This document shows positions 1 through 11,745 of a stretch of DNA of 64,000 bases, one piece after another. The notes under the pieces were generated by a model. The model saw only the letters and a program-made list of their open reading frames with translations. It searched no databases and was not told where the DNA came from. The position numbers and the translations under genes were made by a program. The DNA comes from Struthio camelus (Eukaryota; Chordata; Aves; Struthioniformes; Struthionidae): contig NC_090942.1 of the NCBI RefSeq assembly GCF_040807025.1, positions 67,350,911-67,414,910 on the forward strand. Reading direction: 5' to 3'. Positions within the stretch are counted from its first letter, which is position 1, and each line of letters starts with the position of its first letter.

Positions 1-958
1 GGAAGTGCCAACACCTTTAACCTTCCCTGCTGCTGAGACTACAATGTTTTATATTCTCGCAGCTCAGAAACGGTCTAAAAATACTTTCTTCTCCTGAACA
101 GTAAGTTCAGTTAGGCCTACCTCAAGGCACAGGCACATACAATGACATCTATTTCACAGGATCTCTTCTGCCACCCTCCCCTCAAGGTAACAACCCCCTT
201 CCCAAATTGTCTTCTGTGGGAAAGGGAAAAAAAAAACTAGAAAAGTGGAGAAATACTGATCTTTAATAAACTTATTTCCATAGATGCTATTGGTCAAAGT
301 AAAAATAAACTCTTTCGATATTCTCAAAAATTAACTTGGGAGAGAAAAAAAAAATCAAACTCTTTTCATATTGGTGGGCTCTGTTCAGGCAGATGTGGGA
401 GAAACTGGCTCCCACAGAAACTAAAGACTCTTGCAATTAGCCGAAGCAGTTAGAAATCTCCCACCAGTGGGAAAGACAGGAGGAACGTGTGTGCTTTTCC
501 TCCATTTGGCTAGCTATAATGAAAGTATGAGCCCAAACTCTTGTTCACTAAAGACTTCTGCACCGCATTTCTTTGGATCTTAATCATCCCTGGAGATCTC
601 ACTGGGCCAACTCCCCCTTCAGCAAAGAAATCTTGATTTGGTACCAATAATACACTCCATTTTTTCTTAGGGTTATTTTTGCACAGTTTACACTAACTGT
701 CTTCTTCAGATGACGTGAATATGGTTTGTAAAATATAACAATGCAACATGAATTAATTTTATAAAATGGGAAATACCATTGTGCTACTAAAATTGGCTAA
801 ACATGCAGAGTTTCATGAATTAGCTAATAGAATTCAAGGTAATCAATTAAAGGTGTTTTTAATACATTACATCTTCAGGAATACATTTAACGGTTATGTA
901 GGATTTTTCTACACTGTGCAAGTTACTGAGATAAATTTAGTAATATTAATTTACTTAC
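1..958. other. Left-edge non-coding stretch, probably intron of the left deaminase gene
   Basis: AT-rich sequence with no convincing exon. It lies downstream, in minus-strand sense, of the donor of the 959-1417 exon, so it is most simply the start of the following intron. A weak exon candidate near 525-580 is discussed in the findings. Nothing else was recognised. Confidence 0.5.
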
Positions 959-1417
959 CACTTCTGGATGCCAATAAATCACAGAGCTGTAACGCATGGG
1001 TATATTTGGGAGTATTCATTTCATCTTTAGGTTCCTCCTTTTCTAATATTGTTATTTTTTCATCTTTGGTACCTGCCAGAGTTTTAAAACAATCCTTTGC
1101 GGTAGTAAGATTTTCCTTATACTTTTCCAGTTGGTTGTCTGTCAGGTGTTCTAATTTAAGAAGCTGTTTTATATTCGCGTCATATTTCTTATCAAATATA
1201 GATTGAATCGCAATGCAATCACCATCAGAAGATGCTCTTTTATTTGAAACAAGTATTCGCTGCTTTCTTTGATTATTTATTGCTGGTACAAAGACTGCTG
1301 CAATGACACAGCTTTCCGAAAAGATGGCATTAGTATGCTTTACCAGATCATCCTTCAAGGTCTTGTCTGTCAGGTTATATTCAAAATTAGGCCAGTAGTA
1401 CACTTGTGAGACTTGTG
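959..1417 (-). CDS. Left deaminase copy, linker exon
   Basis: 459 bp between a TTTATTCAG acceptor and a GTAAGT donor, open in one frame. It starts with VSQVYYWP, equivalent to the YWP at the end of the first CDADC1 domain, and ends HALQLCDLLASRSG, equivalent to helix 1 of the second domain. The middle is lysine-rich and charged. It corresponds to the 429-bp exon 12095-12523 of the right copy. Confidence 0.82.
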
Positions 1418-4400
1418 CTGAATAAAGAAAAAACATATGGAAGATTAATACTAAATGGGAAATACACTAGTGATCACATTTTCTCCAATAATAAATGTAA
1501 AATGACACAAAAATTATTTAAGCAAGCTGAAACTTTTCCCATGTCAGTCTTGTTCTCCAGTGTTTCACCAATATAATACTTTTATTTATTACCCCATTAT
1601 TTTCAGAGTCCAAAGGGAAATTTTATGTATCATTCAGGAATTCTTGTCTTGCTTGTTTTCTGGTGACTAAAACTCTTGTCTCTGCTTACATTTACCAATT
1701 TATGAATGTTCCTCAAATGCTAAAGATGTCCAAAACAAGGAGATTGTTTTAAAAAGATACAGGAAGTTATTGTCATGGAAAAATATGTCTATTAATTAGG
1801 TATCCAATGAAAGAAGGAAAATGAATATGTTGTCAGTGTGCTATCATTTATTAAGTACTCTAAGTGAACTTGTCTTCAAAAAGTCTGCCTTACTTTCCTT
1901 GTTATCCTGAATATTAATATATTTCTGGTATGATAAATAACTTAAATTGGAATGCCTGTACTTGTCTTCTATTTTTCAAGTAAATAAGCTACACTTTTTT
2001 TTTTTTTTTTTGCAAGATTCCCACATCTTTTAGGACCATTCCTTTTAACAAGCATGTCTAAAAACTCTGGTGGCTCTCCTTTGAATCTGATGATTTACAC
2101 TATTTATTGTCATGTGGTAACAAATACCAATGATTTGTATGACAACATTACGGATTGCATCTTAATATTCTCTAATAATCAAAGACATCTATTGTATAAA
2201 ATATTTAGCTAAATCAGCTTCTGATGATGAATATTCTTCATGATATGAACGATTCACACAGAAACAACTGAGTTAAAATGTAGAGTGGAAGAAATTACAG
2301 CGGAGGAGGAGTGTATGACATGAACAGTTTACCAGCCTGTGAGTATTCCACATGTGCAATGTTAGGTAGTCTAGGAGATATTTCAGTTCTGATACTGACC
2401 TTGAACCAGCAATTTTGCACAATAGTTGCAAGGCATTCGAGATAAATACACTTCACAACCTCTCAGAGCATTAGGAAACCTTAACAGTACTTTGGGCACA
2501 GCATGGAGGTCCTCTGCAGAGCAGTCCACTGCAATAATCCTTTTTGGCTTGCTTGCTTCACAGATGACAATTCCAGTTTTGCAATGCTGCATGTATACGT
2601 ACAAAAACGTACAATCACTCAGTGAAGAACAGTCCATCTAGGTTATATGTATGTGAAGTGATACTAATTTTTGGGAGCAGAAATCAGCAATCAAATGATC
2701 CCACAGAAAATGTATGGCATTTCTGGGGAAAGGGATAAGGATCAAGCAGTCGAATCATGCTGATTCCTACGGATTTTCAGTCAGAACTCTAGATATGTCT
2801 ACAGCGCATAATTCAATTGCTGTATTTTGATCAACAGTGCAAATACTTTGACTGGAGTCCAGAAAGAGCTAAGAGGTAGACCTCTGGAAAGCAAGTCTGT
2901 AAAATAATGAAAATAATAGGGAAATGAATATCCTGATAGTCGGTCTATTACAGATTACCAAGCTGGGAGAAAAGAATATAGAGACAAGGAGACAAGATAT
3001 GGTTTCAGATGAACAGCAACACTATTCAAAGGATTCTCATGGTAGGAACCAGACTTTTATCTAGTTTGGAAACGTAAAACAGCTTTAATTCATATATATA
3101 CAAAGATTAAAATGTTAACAAGCCAAAATCCAGGTAAATTGGATGCTCCTGCATGAATGACCAATAAATTCATGCGCAAGCACCCAGGCAGCTCACCCAC
3201 GAGCCCCCTGTTAGCTCATGCATGAACACTGTGTTGGACATAAACAGCAGGGTTTTGGGAGCAGGCGCCTGTGTGAGGGAGATCAGGAACTGCCCCATGC
3301 CAGTCGCAGCCATGGGTCCAGCCAGCTCTGACACCAGCATGAGCAACCCATCGCACCCCAAAACTCCATTCAGTCAGAGGAGCACATGGCACCTCTGCTC
3401 AAACATATTTAGGAAGGAGCAGCAGGGGGAGATGTGAAGAGATATATAAGGAGGCACATGGGGAGATACTTGAGGAGACATGCGGAGGGAGAGGCTGCTG
3501 AGGAGACAAGAGCTGGAGACGCACTCTTGGAAGGAGGAGCTCCGTGCCAAAGGGGTATGCTTCTGAGAGACTGCGGGTGACCCACGCTGGGACATGGATA
3601 CCCTCAAGGAACTGTGGCCACAGGGGACCCACACCAGCGCAAGGACACCCCTGAGGGACTGTGGCCACAGGGGACGTATGCCAGGGCAGGGACACACAAA
3701 AGGGACTGCAGCTGTGGGGGATCCATGCCAGGGCAAGGACACCCCGAGGGACCACAGCTGTGGGGCACCTGCGCTGGGCCAGGGGCACCTGTAGAGACTG
3801 CCGATGAGTGGGACCCATGCCAGGGCAGTGATGGCAGGAAGAAGAGAGGAGCGAAGGAAACCAGTAAGAAAGCAGATAGGAGCAGCAGACAGAAACCTTT
3901 ATGCTCCCAAACCCAACCTCCTGCAGCACCTATGGCCTCACTGAAGGAATGGGAGGAATTGAATGTAACTCGTTGTCTAAACAGGGGGAATTGAGACTAG
4001 AAAGGGGGGAAAAAGGTGTTTGGCTTAAGTTGAGCCTGGGAAAGGGAGAAGAAAGGTGTTTATTTAAGTGTTTGTTTAACTGCTTATGTTTTCTTTTTTC
4101 TCAATACTCAAATCAGTAATTAGAAGTTTTTACTAATTATCAATAAATTATATTAAGTAAAAATTCCCCAAGTCAAGATTGTTTTGCCATGATATGAAGT
4201 CAGTGATTTTTAAGCTCAGCTCCTATTTGACAAAATGGCTTTCTTGGACTTGATAACAATAAATACACCTGAGTCGACTCACAGATTTATCCAATTCACT
4301 TGGTAAATTTTCCATATGTAATGCTAAGAACATGCACAACTCTTCTTTCTCCAGGAGAGTAGCAAGAAGACCTAGAGGAAAACAGCAGAAAGAAAAGTTA

Positions 4401-4638
4401 CTCAGAACAGTCTGGAAGAAAATGCAGGTAATGTCATAAAATTGGTAAGTGATTGACGGTAATGCGATAGAAAGGATAACAATCTAGCCATATAGTCCTT
4501 GTTGAAAAATGGAAAAGAAGATATAATTTTTATGTATGCTGAACTAAAGAACTGTTTCTTAAAAGTGTATCAGAACTTGATGGGCCAGTTCTTCTGTATA
4601 GAGTCTTATCTTTGCACTTTACTCATCATCACATCCAT
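959..4638 (-). CDS. CDADC1-like deaminase gene, left copy (partial, runs off the left edge)
   Basis: Minus-strand gene with three well-supported exons, 4283-4371, 2400-2586 and 959-1417, plus a tentative start exon at 4623-4638. Phases are consistent: the first ends in phase 0, the second ends CAA G| and the third opens with CA. The product would carry a short helix-like leader (residues [12 protein letters not shown]) and then a deaminase-fold domain with the zinc motif remnants DLHAV and MPCNYC. A charged linker of about 150 residues follows, ending in HALQLCDLLASRSG, which begins the second deaminase domain. The order matches CDADC1, a cytidine/dCMP-type nucleotide deaminase whose N-terminal domain is catalytically degenerate (established family knowledge, recalled). 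The rest of the second domain should lie left of the window. The frame is open throughout, so there is no sign of pseudogene decay. The start is uncertain. It could alternatively be spliced from exons of the right-hand copy. Confidence 0.78.
1993..2011. repeat. Poly-T tract
   Basis: Run of about 19 T bases in the intron between the 959-1417 and 2400-2586 exons. Confidence 0.9.
2400..2586 (-). CDS. Left deaminase copy, first deaminase-domain exon
   Basis: 187 bp, acceptor ATGCAG, donor GTCAGT, open from HCKTGIVICE to LLVQ. It contains SAEDLHAVPK and LSRMPCNYCAKLL. The zinc-binding His and the two Cys of PCxxC are present, but the Glu after His-Ala is Val. It is identical in length and phase to the right-copy exon 12985-13171. 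Confidence 0.88.
3160..4195 (+). mobile_element. LTR-retrotransposon fragment (solo LTR-like block, ERVL-type resemblance)
   Basis: A GC-richer block with a poly-purine segment, a 48-bp-type internal repeat, and a tail (about 3985-4190) that ends in an AATAAATTA-rich stretch followed by CCCCAAGTC..TGTTTTGCC. This resembles, from memory, long terminal repeats widespread in bird genomes. No retroviral gene was found in it, only short spurious frames. Boundaries are approximate and no target-site duplication was identified. It sits in the intron between the 4283-4371 and 2400-2586 exons. Confidence 0.5.
3590..3835 (+). repeat. Degenerate minisatellite, unit about 45-50 bp
   Basis: About five imperfect copies of a unit built on GGACCCATGCCAGGGCAAGG followed by ACACCCCTGAGGGACTGTGG and CCACAGGG. 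Copies diverge by substitutions such as GCTGTGG for GGCCACAG. It lies inside the LTR-like block, and the long open frames over it on both strands result from the repetition. Confidence 0.75.
4283..4371 (-). CDS. Left deaminase copy, leader-helix exon
   Basis: 89 bp from a CCTCTAG acceptor to a strong GTGAGT donor. It reads (x)[20 protein letters not shown] then NLPSELDKS, and ends in phase 0. MFLALHMEN is shared exactly with the right-copy exon 16251-16345, which shows the two genes are duplicates. Confidence 0.85.
4623..4638 (-). CDS. Tentative start exon of the left deaminase copy
   Basis: ATGGATGTGATGATGA followed by GTAAAG. This would give MDVMM and end in phase 1, which is what the next exon needs. 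The Kozak context is mediocre and the exon is very short. It is proposed only because no better start was seen between 4372 and the polyadenylation signal of the upstream copy. Confidence 0.25.
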
Positions 4639-5296
4639 TTATGCCTGCCAGTCCTATGATGCAAACTTTAATGACTTTGCTAGGAGTTTTTGCCTGACAC
4701 TGTGCAAAGATATCTTGTTTTTGCCAATTTTTATGCCATCCACTCATTTCTGCTGGCATAGAGAATGATTTCTATTGACTTCTACTGAATTCACTAAGTG
4801 ATATCTAGTATCTGGAACAGTCAGCTCTACTCTCCCAGGTCATACGCCTCTTCAAAAATTATATCTTTCATCTATCCCAGAATATTTTCTCTTAATACGC
4901 GTATAACATTAGGTAAGACTGAAAAAATTGATACAATTATTTTTTCCCCGAAACAGCACTCCCAAAAGCTATATGCTTATCCCATCAGGTTAGTTTTGTT
5001 GCTACTCCTGACCCAACTTGATCTGGCCTGATATAATCTGTTGCTACTATTTAGTATATTTGTGTGTTTTAGACCTAACAGATCATGAAGTCATAACAAA
5101 GCTACATATGTTTTAAAAAATCATTATAACAATAGCTTTGTTACTATTCTTATACTAAGGGAATAAGGACCAAGGTTGAAACTGTTTGTAAAATTAAATA
5201 GAAGAAAGTTAGGCTGCCAGAAAGACATGTCAGAAGTTTGTATACCAGCTATCCATACTGTGCAATATCAAGCTCATTGCTTTCAGGACAATTATA

Positions 5297-5302
5297 TTTA
5301 TT
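5297..5302 (-). terminator. Polyadenylation signal AATAAA of the right deaminase copy
   Basis: AATAAA on the minus strand, 62 bases past the TAG stop at 5365-5367. It supports transcription ending here and thus two separate genes. Confidence 0.6.
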
Positions 5303-5364
5303 CAATCATCTTTAAGGAAATGAACTAGGAAAACCAAAAGCCATGATAGTTAGAGAAAAGTTTA

Positions 5365-5444
5365 CTAAATTAATTCCATTTTGCCTTCATTAGTTCTTCC
5401 TTCTGTTTTTTTGTCTTTCAAATCATTGTTTTGCTCACTGGAGT
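5365..5444 (-). CDS. Right deaminase copy, terminal exon
   Basis: 80 bp after a strong acceptor (TTTTTTTGTCTTCCAG). It reads (D)[20 protein letters not shown], then KMELI and TAG. It enters in phase 1, matching the 6394-6415 exon. A hydrophilic tail is also present at the C-terminus of CDADC1. Confidence 0.7.
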
Positions 5445-8400
5445 CTGGAAGACAAAAAAAAAAGTGTGATTGGGAATATTACATACGAGACATGTTCATT
5501 AATGCTGTATAACAGTGTATCAGGTCTCCTGTTGTCATTACCAACAGTAGCAGACTGTCCACTGTAAGTTGGGTCTCTCAGAAGCCAAGACTGGTTAAGG
5601 ACAATACTTGACCATCAGAACATTAAGGTCCAGGCCCTGATACCTTATTCAGAAAGGAACTGTATTAAACTCGATCGTAATTGCCCAATTAAAAATAATT
5701 AACTGAATATCATGTAAAAATAAAAATGGCTCTCCAATAGTGATCTTTTTTTTAAATTTGAATTCCAGTTCTTTAACCTCCAAATCCATATTGCTTTCTT
5801 CATGCCTAGAGCGGCCAATACCTGCTCTTTCTCCTCTCCATTTTCACAGTTGGAACCACCTCTTTTTGTCTTTGATAGTGAGTTTCTACTTACTCATTTC
5901 TGCCATTCTGTGGTCCTCATTAACCAAACCCTTTAGGTATTCTGACCTTCACCATCCCTGTTTTCACTCTCCTCATCAGTTTGTTTTCTTTCTAGTGCAA
6001 ATATACACCAGTCTCCTAAATCTTAAAATAGTCTCTCTCACCTACGCTGTTTTCCCCAACCCATTTGTTCACTGTACCTTGAGACTCCAGCAAGATGTCG
6101 TTGGCAATTATTTCTGGAGTTTCTATCTTCTAATTACGGTCTGATTACAATTCTTGATTTGATTTCAAATCCCTATCCGCCCTCAAAAAAGGCAATGGGG
6201 CTTCAACTTTTAAGCCATTAAAATTTCAAAATTTTAACCATGTTTTAACTTATTTTTGTTTAAGCCAAGCAAAAAGCATCTAAGTGAGAAAGTTTCTATT
6301 CTGAAACATTCTTGTTTTTAAATCTAAACAGTAATACCAATAGGAACCAAACTTAACAGTATAAAAGCACAAGGAAATACATCGCAACCATACCTGTCAT
6401 ACTTTCAATATTCCACTGTTACAGAGGAAGGAAAAAGAAAGGAAAAAAAGAGAAATAAATTTAAAGCATAAGTGAACATTTATTTAATACTTTCTATAAC
6501 TGTTTTGCTCAGTTTTGCTATTATGTCTTACAGCTTGTTCATCTGTTTATCGTGAGGACTTCTTGGACCATTAGACAAGCAAGGGTCCTTGAAACCATTC
6601 TTGTCTATTCCAGTTCTAAAGCTCTTATTCTACAGAGCAAGATAACAGTCAATTACATAAGCTACTTTCCTGTAAGCATTTATCCAATTCATCTGTAGTC
6701 TTGTGTGTCCCATTTCCCTTCCTTTTTCCAACTCAGATTGCTGTACCTCAGAAGTAATACTTTTCTACATCTTTTAGCTGGTGAATTATTTCTAGTCCAT
6801 GCCTTTATTCCATGCCTTTATTCCACAGCAAACCTACTGATGGCTTTCAAAATAATAACCAAATAGCTCTGATGTGTATATTCAGGTGAACATATACACA
6901 TTCATCAAATGGCTCCTGAACGCTTGATGTATTTAGTGAATTCTCCAGCTAGTGAAAACATTTTCAAAAAAATCCTACTCCATGAAACAAAGCAAACTAA
7001 AAGGATGACATGTATCAAGGCAAACTATTCTACAAGTCTATTAAATGGACGTCCAAAAATACTTCCTAGTAATATAACCCTGAATCTAATCTTTAATACC
7101 CAAACCTACCTCAAAGCAGTCAAAGTCTTTCTTTAAATCATCTGAGCGATTCTGAAAGAAAAAAAAAACTTAAAATCAAACAAATAAACCAGGTACTCAC
7201 AAAATCACTGAGGTGGGAAGGGACAACTGGAGGTCTCTAGTCTTACCCCCCTACTCAAGGCAAGTTCAGCTAGAGCGGATCGTTCAGAACCATGTTCAGT
7301 CGGGTTCTGAATACTTCCAAGGTTGAAGCCTCTACTACCTCTCTGGGCAAACTGTTCCAGTGTTCGATCACCCTCACAGTAAAAAAGCTTTTTCTTACGC
7401 TCAAGTGGAATTTCCTCTACTTCAATTTGCGCCTACTGCTTCTCATCCTTTCACTGGGCGCCACTGAGAAGAGTCTGGCTCCATCTTCTCTACTTCCCCC
7501 ATCAAGTATTTATACATGAGACCTACCTGAGCCTTCTCTTTTCTAGGCTAAAAAGTCACAGCTGAAATCATCCGACTGATCTGTGTGCAGTGAATGTTTG
7601 AAAATGTGGGATTTAGGAAGAAGACAGTTTGGTTTACCTGGGTCCCAGGTTTTAAAAGTTAAGTGTGTACAATGCAGGACAGAGGCACTTCTTCAGACAG
7701 GAGACTCAGTGGAGCGTGCCACACAGCTTCCCTCAGCACCCATGCCCAGGTTTCCTCCATGTAGTAACCAAGGCACAAGGGAGGCAGCATATATCCAGGT
7801 CTCACCATCATCAGAGTTGAGACATGGCCAGAATAAGCATTTAGATCCAAAATCAGGCAGTACTCCAAGGCTCTACCATACATGTATAGCTAAACATGAG
7901 GCTGGACTTTCCCAGTGCAAGATCCTAAAATATGCAACTTGTTCCTTTCCTTACTCTAGGAGTATCTGAAGGTAAACATTTTCAAGGAACACAGCAAGCC
8001 ATAAAATGTTAGCAGTATCTGAGTATGAAGAATAAACCATCTTACAGGCTACAGGCGATTGTCAGATATGGTACTTCTCCTACATAGGAGGGCGAGAACA
8101 GATGTTTTTGCCTCTAAGTCAACTATAAATAAACTAAACCCCTAATGAACATGTAATTACATTATGATAATAAACAAATAATATTATGTAAACATACTTT
8201 TTCATCCTCTGTTGATGATTCTTGTACATAACAAATTTTCCTTATTCCCACCTCCTTTATAAGGCTGTGACAGACAGGACAGGGAGGTTTGGTACAGTAA
8301 AGAATATCAGTCTCTTCTATTTTGGGTTTTGATCTGAAAAAAACGTATATTTGCACAATTCACTTTCTGCAAAGCTAAAACTAAACATAGTATTTACATT

Positions 8401-11400
8401 TCTTTAAAATAAATTTAGCATTTTCATTGAAGGCTATTATTCCTAATTAGACTGTTCTCTATCTCCTCCTTCCTTTTTCAGATCTCTTACTTCATCCTGA
8501 TTTTCCTCTTAAATATATGATCCCTTTTGCTTAAGCCTTTCACTGCGTTACTTAGAACAGTATTTGCTTAACTCAAGTGCTCCTTCTTTTCCACAAGTAC
8601 CACACTGCTTACAAATACCACTATACACGCTAAGGCAAACAGAAGATAAGCCTAATCTCAGCATGAGTCTGCTCCAGCATCAGTCCAAACTACATTGGAG
8701 AGCTACAACTTTTGGTGGTCCAGGAATCAGTCTCAGTACTAACCCCTCTCTTGCAAGTCACATCTATGTTCATAACATATTTTTAAAGGTAATGGAACAA
8801 CTAAATTACAAATAATGTGAGCATTTTCATGGCAGCAATAACTATTATAATAATGTGTAAAATAGGTCAGTTTAACATCAAGGACATAGCTCAGACAAAG
8901 AATTTAGATTCTAAATTTTGTAGTCTTTCCACAGCAATTATTTTAAACCTAGTCAGGGAGCGAAATGGATTGAAGAGGGAAAAACAGTACCTTAGAGTCA
9001 AAACACCATCTGAAACCTGGTTTTGGAGAACAGGAAAGTCCTATAGTTTTTAGTTTTGAGGTTGCAGTACTGGTGCTGGGTTGAAAGCTCTGCTTGGATG
9101 CCATGAGGTAAAAGGGAAAGCAGAGACCTTCTTTACGCATTTGCCCCAGACTGTCTCAAACTTGTTGCACAGGCTGTTCCAAATTTGATGCACGCCCTGT
9201 CATAATATGTCTCTCTCTATATACCTATACATATATACACCTATACGCTTTATACACACACATACACTCTATATATCTAATATATATATCTAATATATGT
9301 CTTTATATACACACACACACACACACCTTCTACATACGGAAGAAGTTTTTAACCCTGGACTTGCCATTGCCGCTCAGCTGTACACCACCAGCGTTACTGA
9401 ATCTCACCAGCTGGCCTTGATCCAAGCCGAGCATGGCTCTTTTGCTGTTGGTTAGGCACCAGTGACTCCCACTAATACATCATCCGTCTGCCTTTTGGTT
9501 AGGTGCCAGTGACGCCCACTAATACATCATCTGTCTGCCTTTTGTAAAGCTAAGTGCCTAGCCATAACATTTGCCTGTACCTAAGTGGTGGAAGTATAGC
9601 CTTCTCACTCCGGTACTGGTAGTCCTCTCTATTTACATGTATGCAAAATTTCTACCGTTACGAGCCACCCAGTTTCACAGACTGATGATTCTCCAGCTCT
9701 TGCCAGCTATAATCCGAAGTGATCCAGGTGAGTTGATGCCAATCCTGCTAGCCTAAGGACCAGCTAAAGAGGTCTTTCAAAAATTGTTTAGAGCATCACG
9801 CTACAATGAGATCAGGGAATTTTTTTGGAAGTGTGGAAATGTAAGGTGTTATCATGTCTTTTCAGGGGGTGGAGGGGAGGAAATGCATATATTAAAATAT
9901 TGACTGTAAGCTCAGAGGTGTAAAATGTTAAGTTTCTGAAAATGGATTAATCAGTAAAAACAGATGAAAAGGTCAAAAATGTAGATGAAACAGCTCCACA
10001 ATTAGTCACTGAGATAGTCGCACTCTACTAACATCAATTGCCATAAAGAATGTCTGTGAAGTCATTCTATTATTGCATTTGTAATAATAACCTGTACAGG
10101 AGAGCATTTGTTTCAGCATGGACAACAAACTCCCGTTTTGCAAATCCAGCCTTCCGCTGTTTTCTCCCTTGCCAGGGCAAGTTTCCATATAATATGCCAA
10201 TGGGGTATCCATTATAGCCTGCCCCAAACTGTCAAAAAACAAATAAAATAAAGAATCAAAATCTAACAGATCCTTCTAAACATAGTAACATTTTAGCCAC
10301 ATACTAATACCACTTCAAAACCAATACATGCAGCCCATATATTTCCAAATACATGCAACTTCTGTGTCTAAGACGTCTTTATAAATATTTATATCACATT
10401 TTTAATCAAAAACAGCCATTACTTATATTCTCACATCAGAGAGCTCTGAAAACAACATCATGCCCAGAATTTTGTGCATATTTTGACATACTTTCCAGAC
10501 TTTTGAATCAACTTTACCAGTTGCCAAAGAGCATCTTACCATTGCTATCCTTTTTAATATAGTCAAAAGTTACTTTTCCTTTTGCATCCAGTGAGGTCAT
10601 TGCTCTCCATCATTGTCGTCATTAACTCTTTGTCTCACTAGCTTGGCAAGAAACTTAGGATCCTCCTTCTTTAGTGAGCCTCACTGAGTGTTTTTGTAAA
10701 GTTAAATAACAAAATATTACCATTACTGTCAGCATATTACAGCATCACTGACTATAAAAGGGAGCCAGGATCAATAGCTCAGAGGTAGGCATCTACACTG
10801 CAGATGTCTACATTAGGTCAACCACACCTCTGGGGGCACTGAATAGAAATCTTGCAAGCATCGGAGAAGTTGATCTACTTACAAAATATCCATTCTGACT
10901 GTACAGTACACACCCCACACCTCGGTTTGGGTCATCTTTAGAAGAGAGAAAAATTTTCGTTTCACTTAAAACCTTACTTTTTAATACTTAAAAAACATAT
11001 TTTACAGATTAACATGTAGTGTTTTAATGCTGTAGAAACAGAACGCGTAAGTAGACTGCTTATACGTTGAAAGAACATCTCTCTATGCATATCACTACTG
11101 AATTATAGACAGATACCTGTACAGGCTATCACAAAGAGCCAAAACTACCGTCAAGTACAGCAAAAGTCAGATTTCTTAAGAACACAACTTAAACAGTAGC
11201 ACAAGGAAATTAGTAATTACTTTAGTAATTAGTAATTGTAGAGTGCTTAGTAATTGCAGAGTATTAACTTGATACAAATTCCTGATAACAGACTGTAGAA
11301 AGTTATGCAAACATCAAGATCTTCTGTTGATGGGATTCACTATAAACACACTATCTACATCACTTATATACTGATAATGTTTAAATTACATATATAATGT

Positions 11401-11712
11401 TGCTCCCTTCGCTCTCCAACGTATTAAGTGATTAAAATTGTATATAGATAATATTTTACTTACAGATAATATTTTACTTACATAGAATTCATATCAATTT
11501 ATAAACGTAAACCATTAAGGCAGAAAACGAAAAGGCGGTTTAATGCTGTCCATGTCCCCACAAATAAATATAAAGCTATGCACTTCCATTTCCTTCAGTT
11601 GTTTCAGTTTCATAAACATCACAATGTAAACAGATCTGTCACTTCGTGCTGTTTTATTTTGTACATATAATATATACAAACACTATATATGTAAAATACA
11701 AAAATATATTTT

Positions 11713-11745
<33 letters not shown>

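Noticed and set aside
3374-3994. Open frames of 120-180 codons on both strands
   Set aside because: They run across the 48-bp minisatellite in the LTR-like block. The repetitive composition explains them and there is no domain or splice support.
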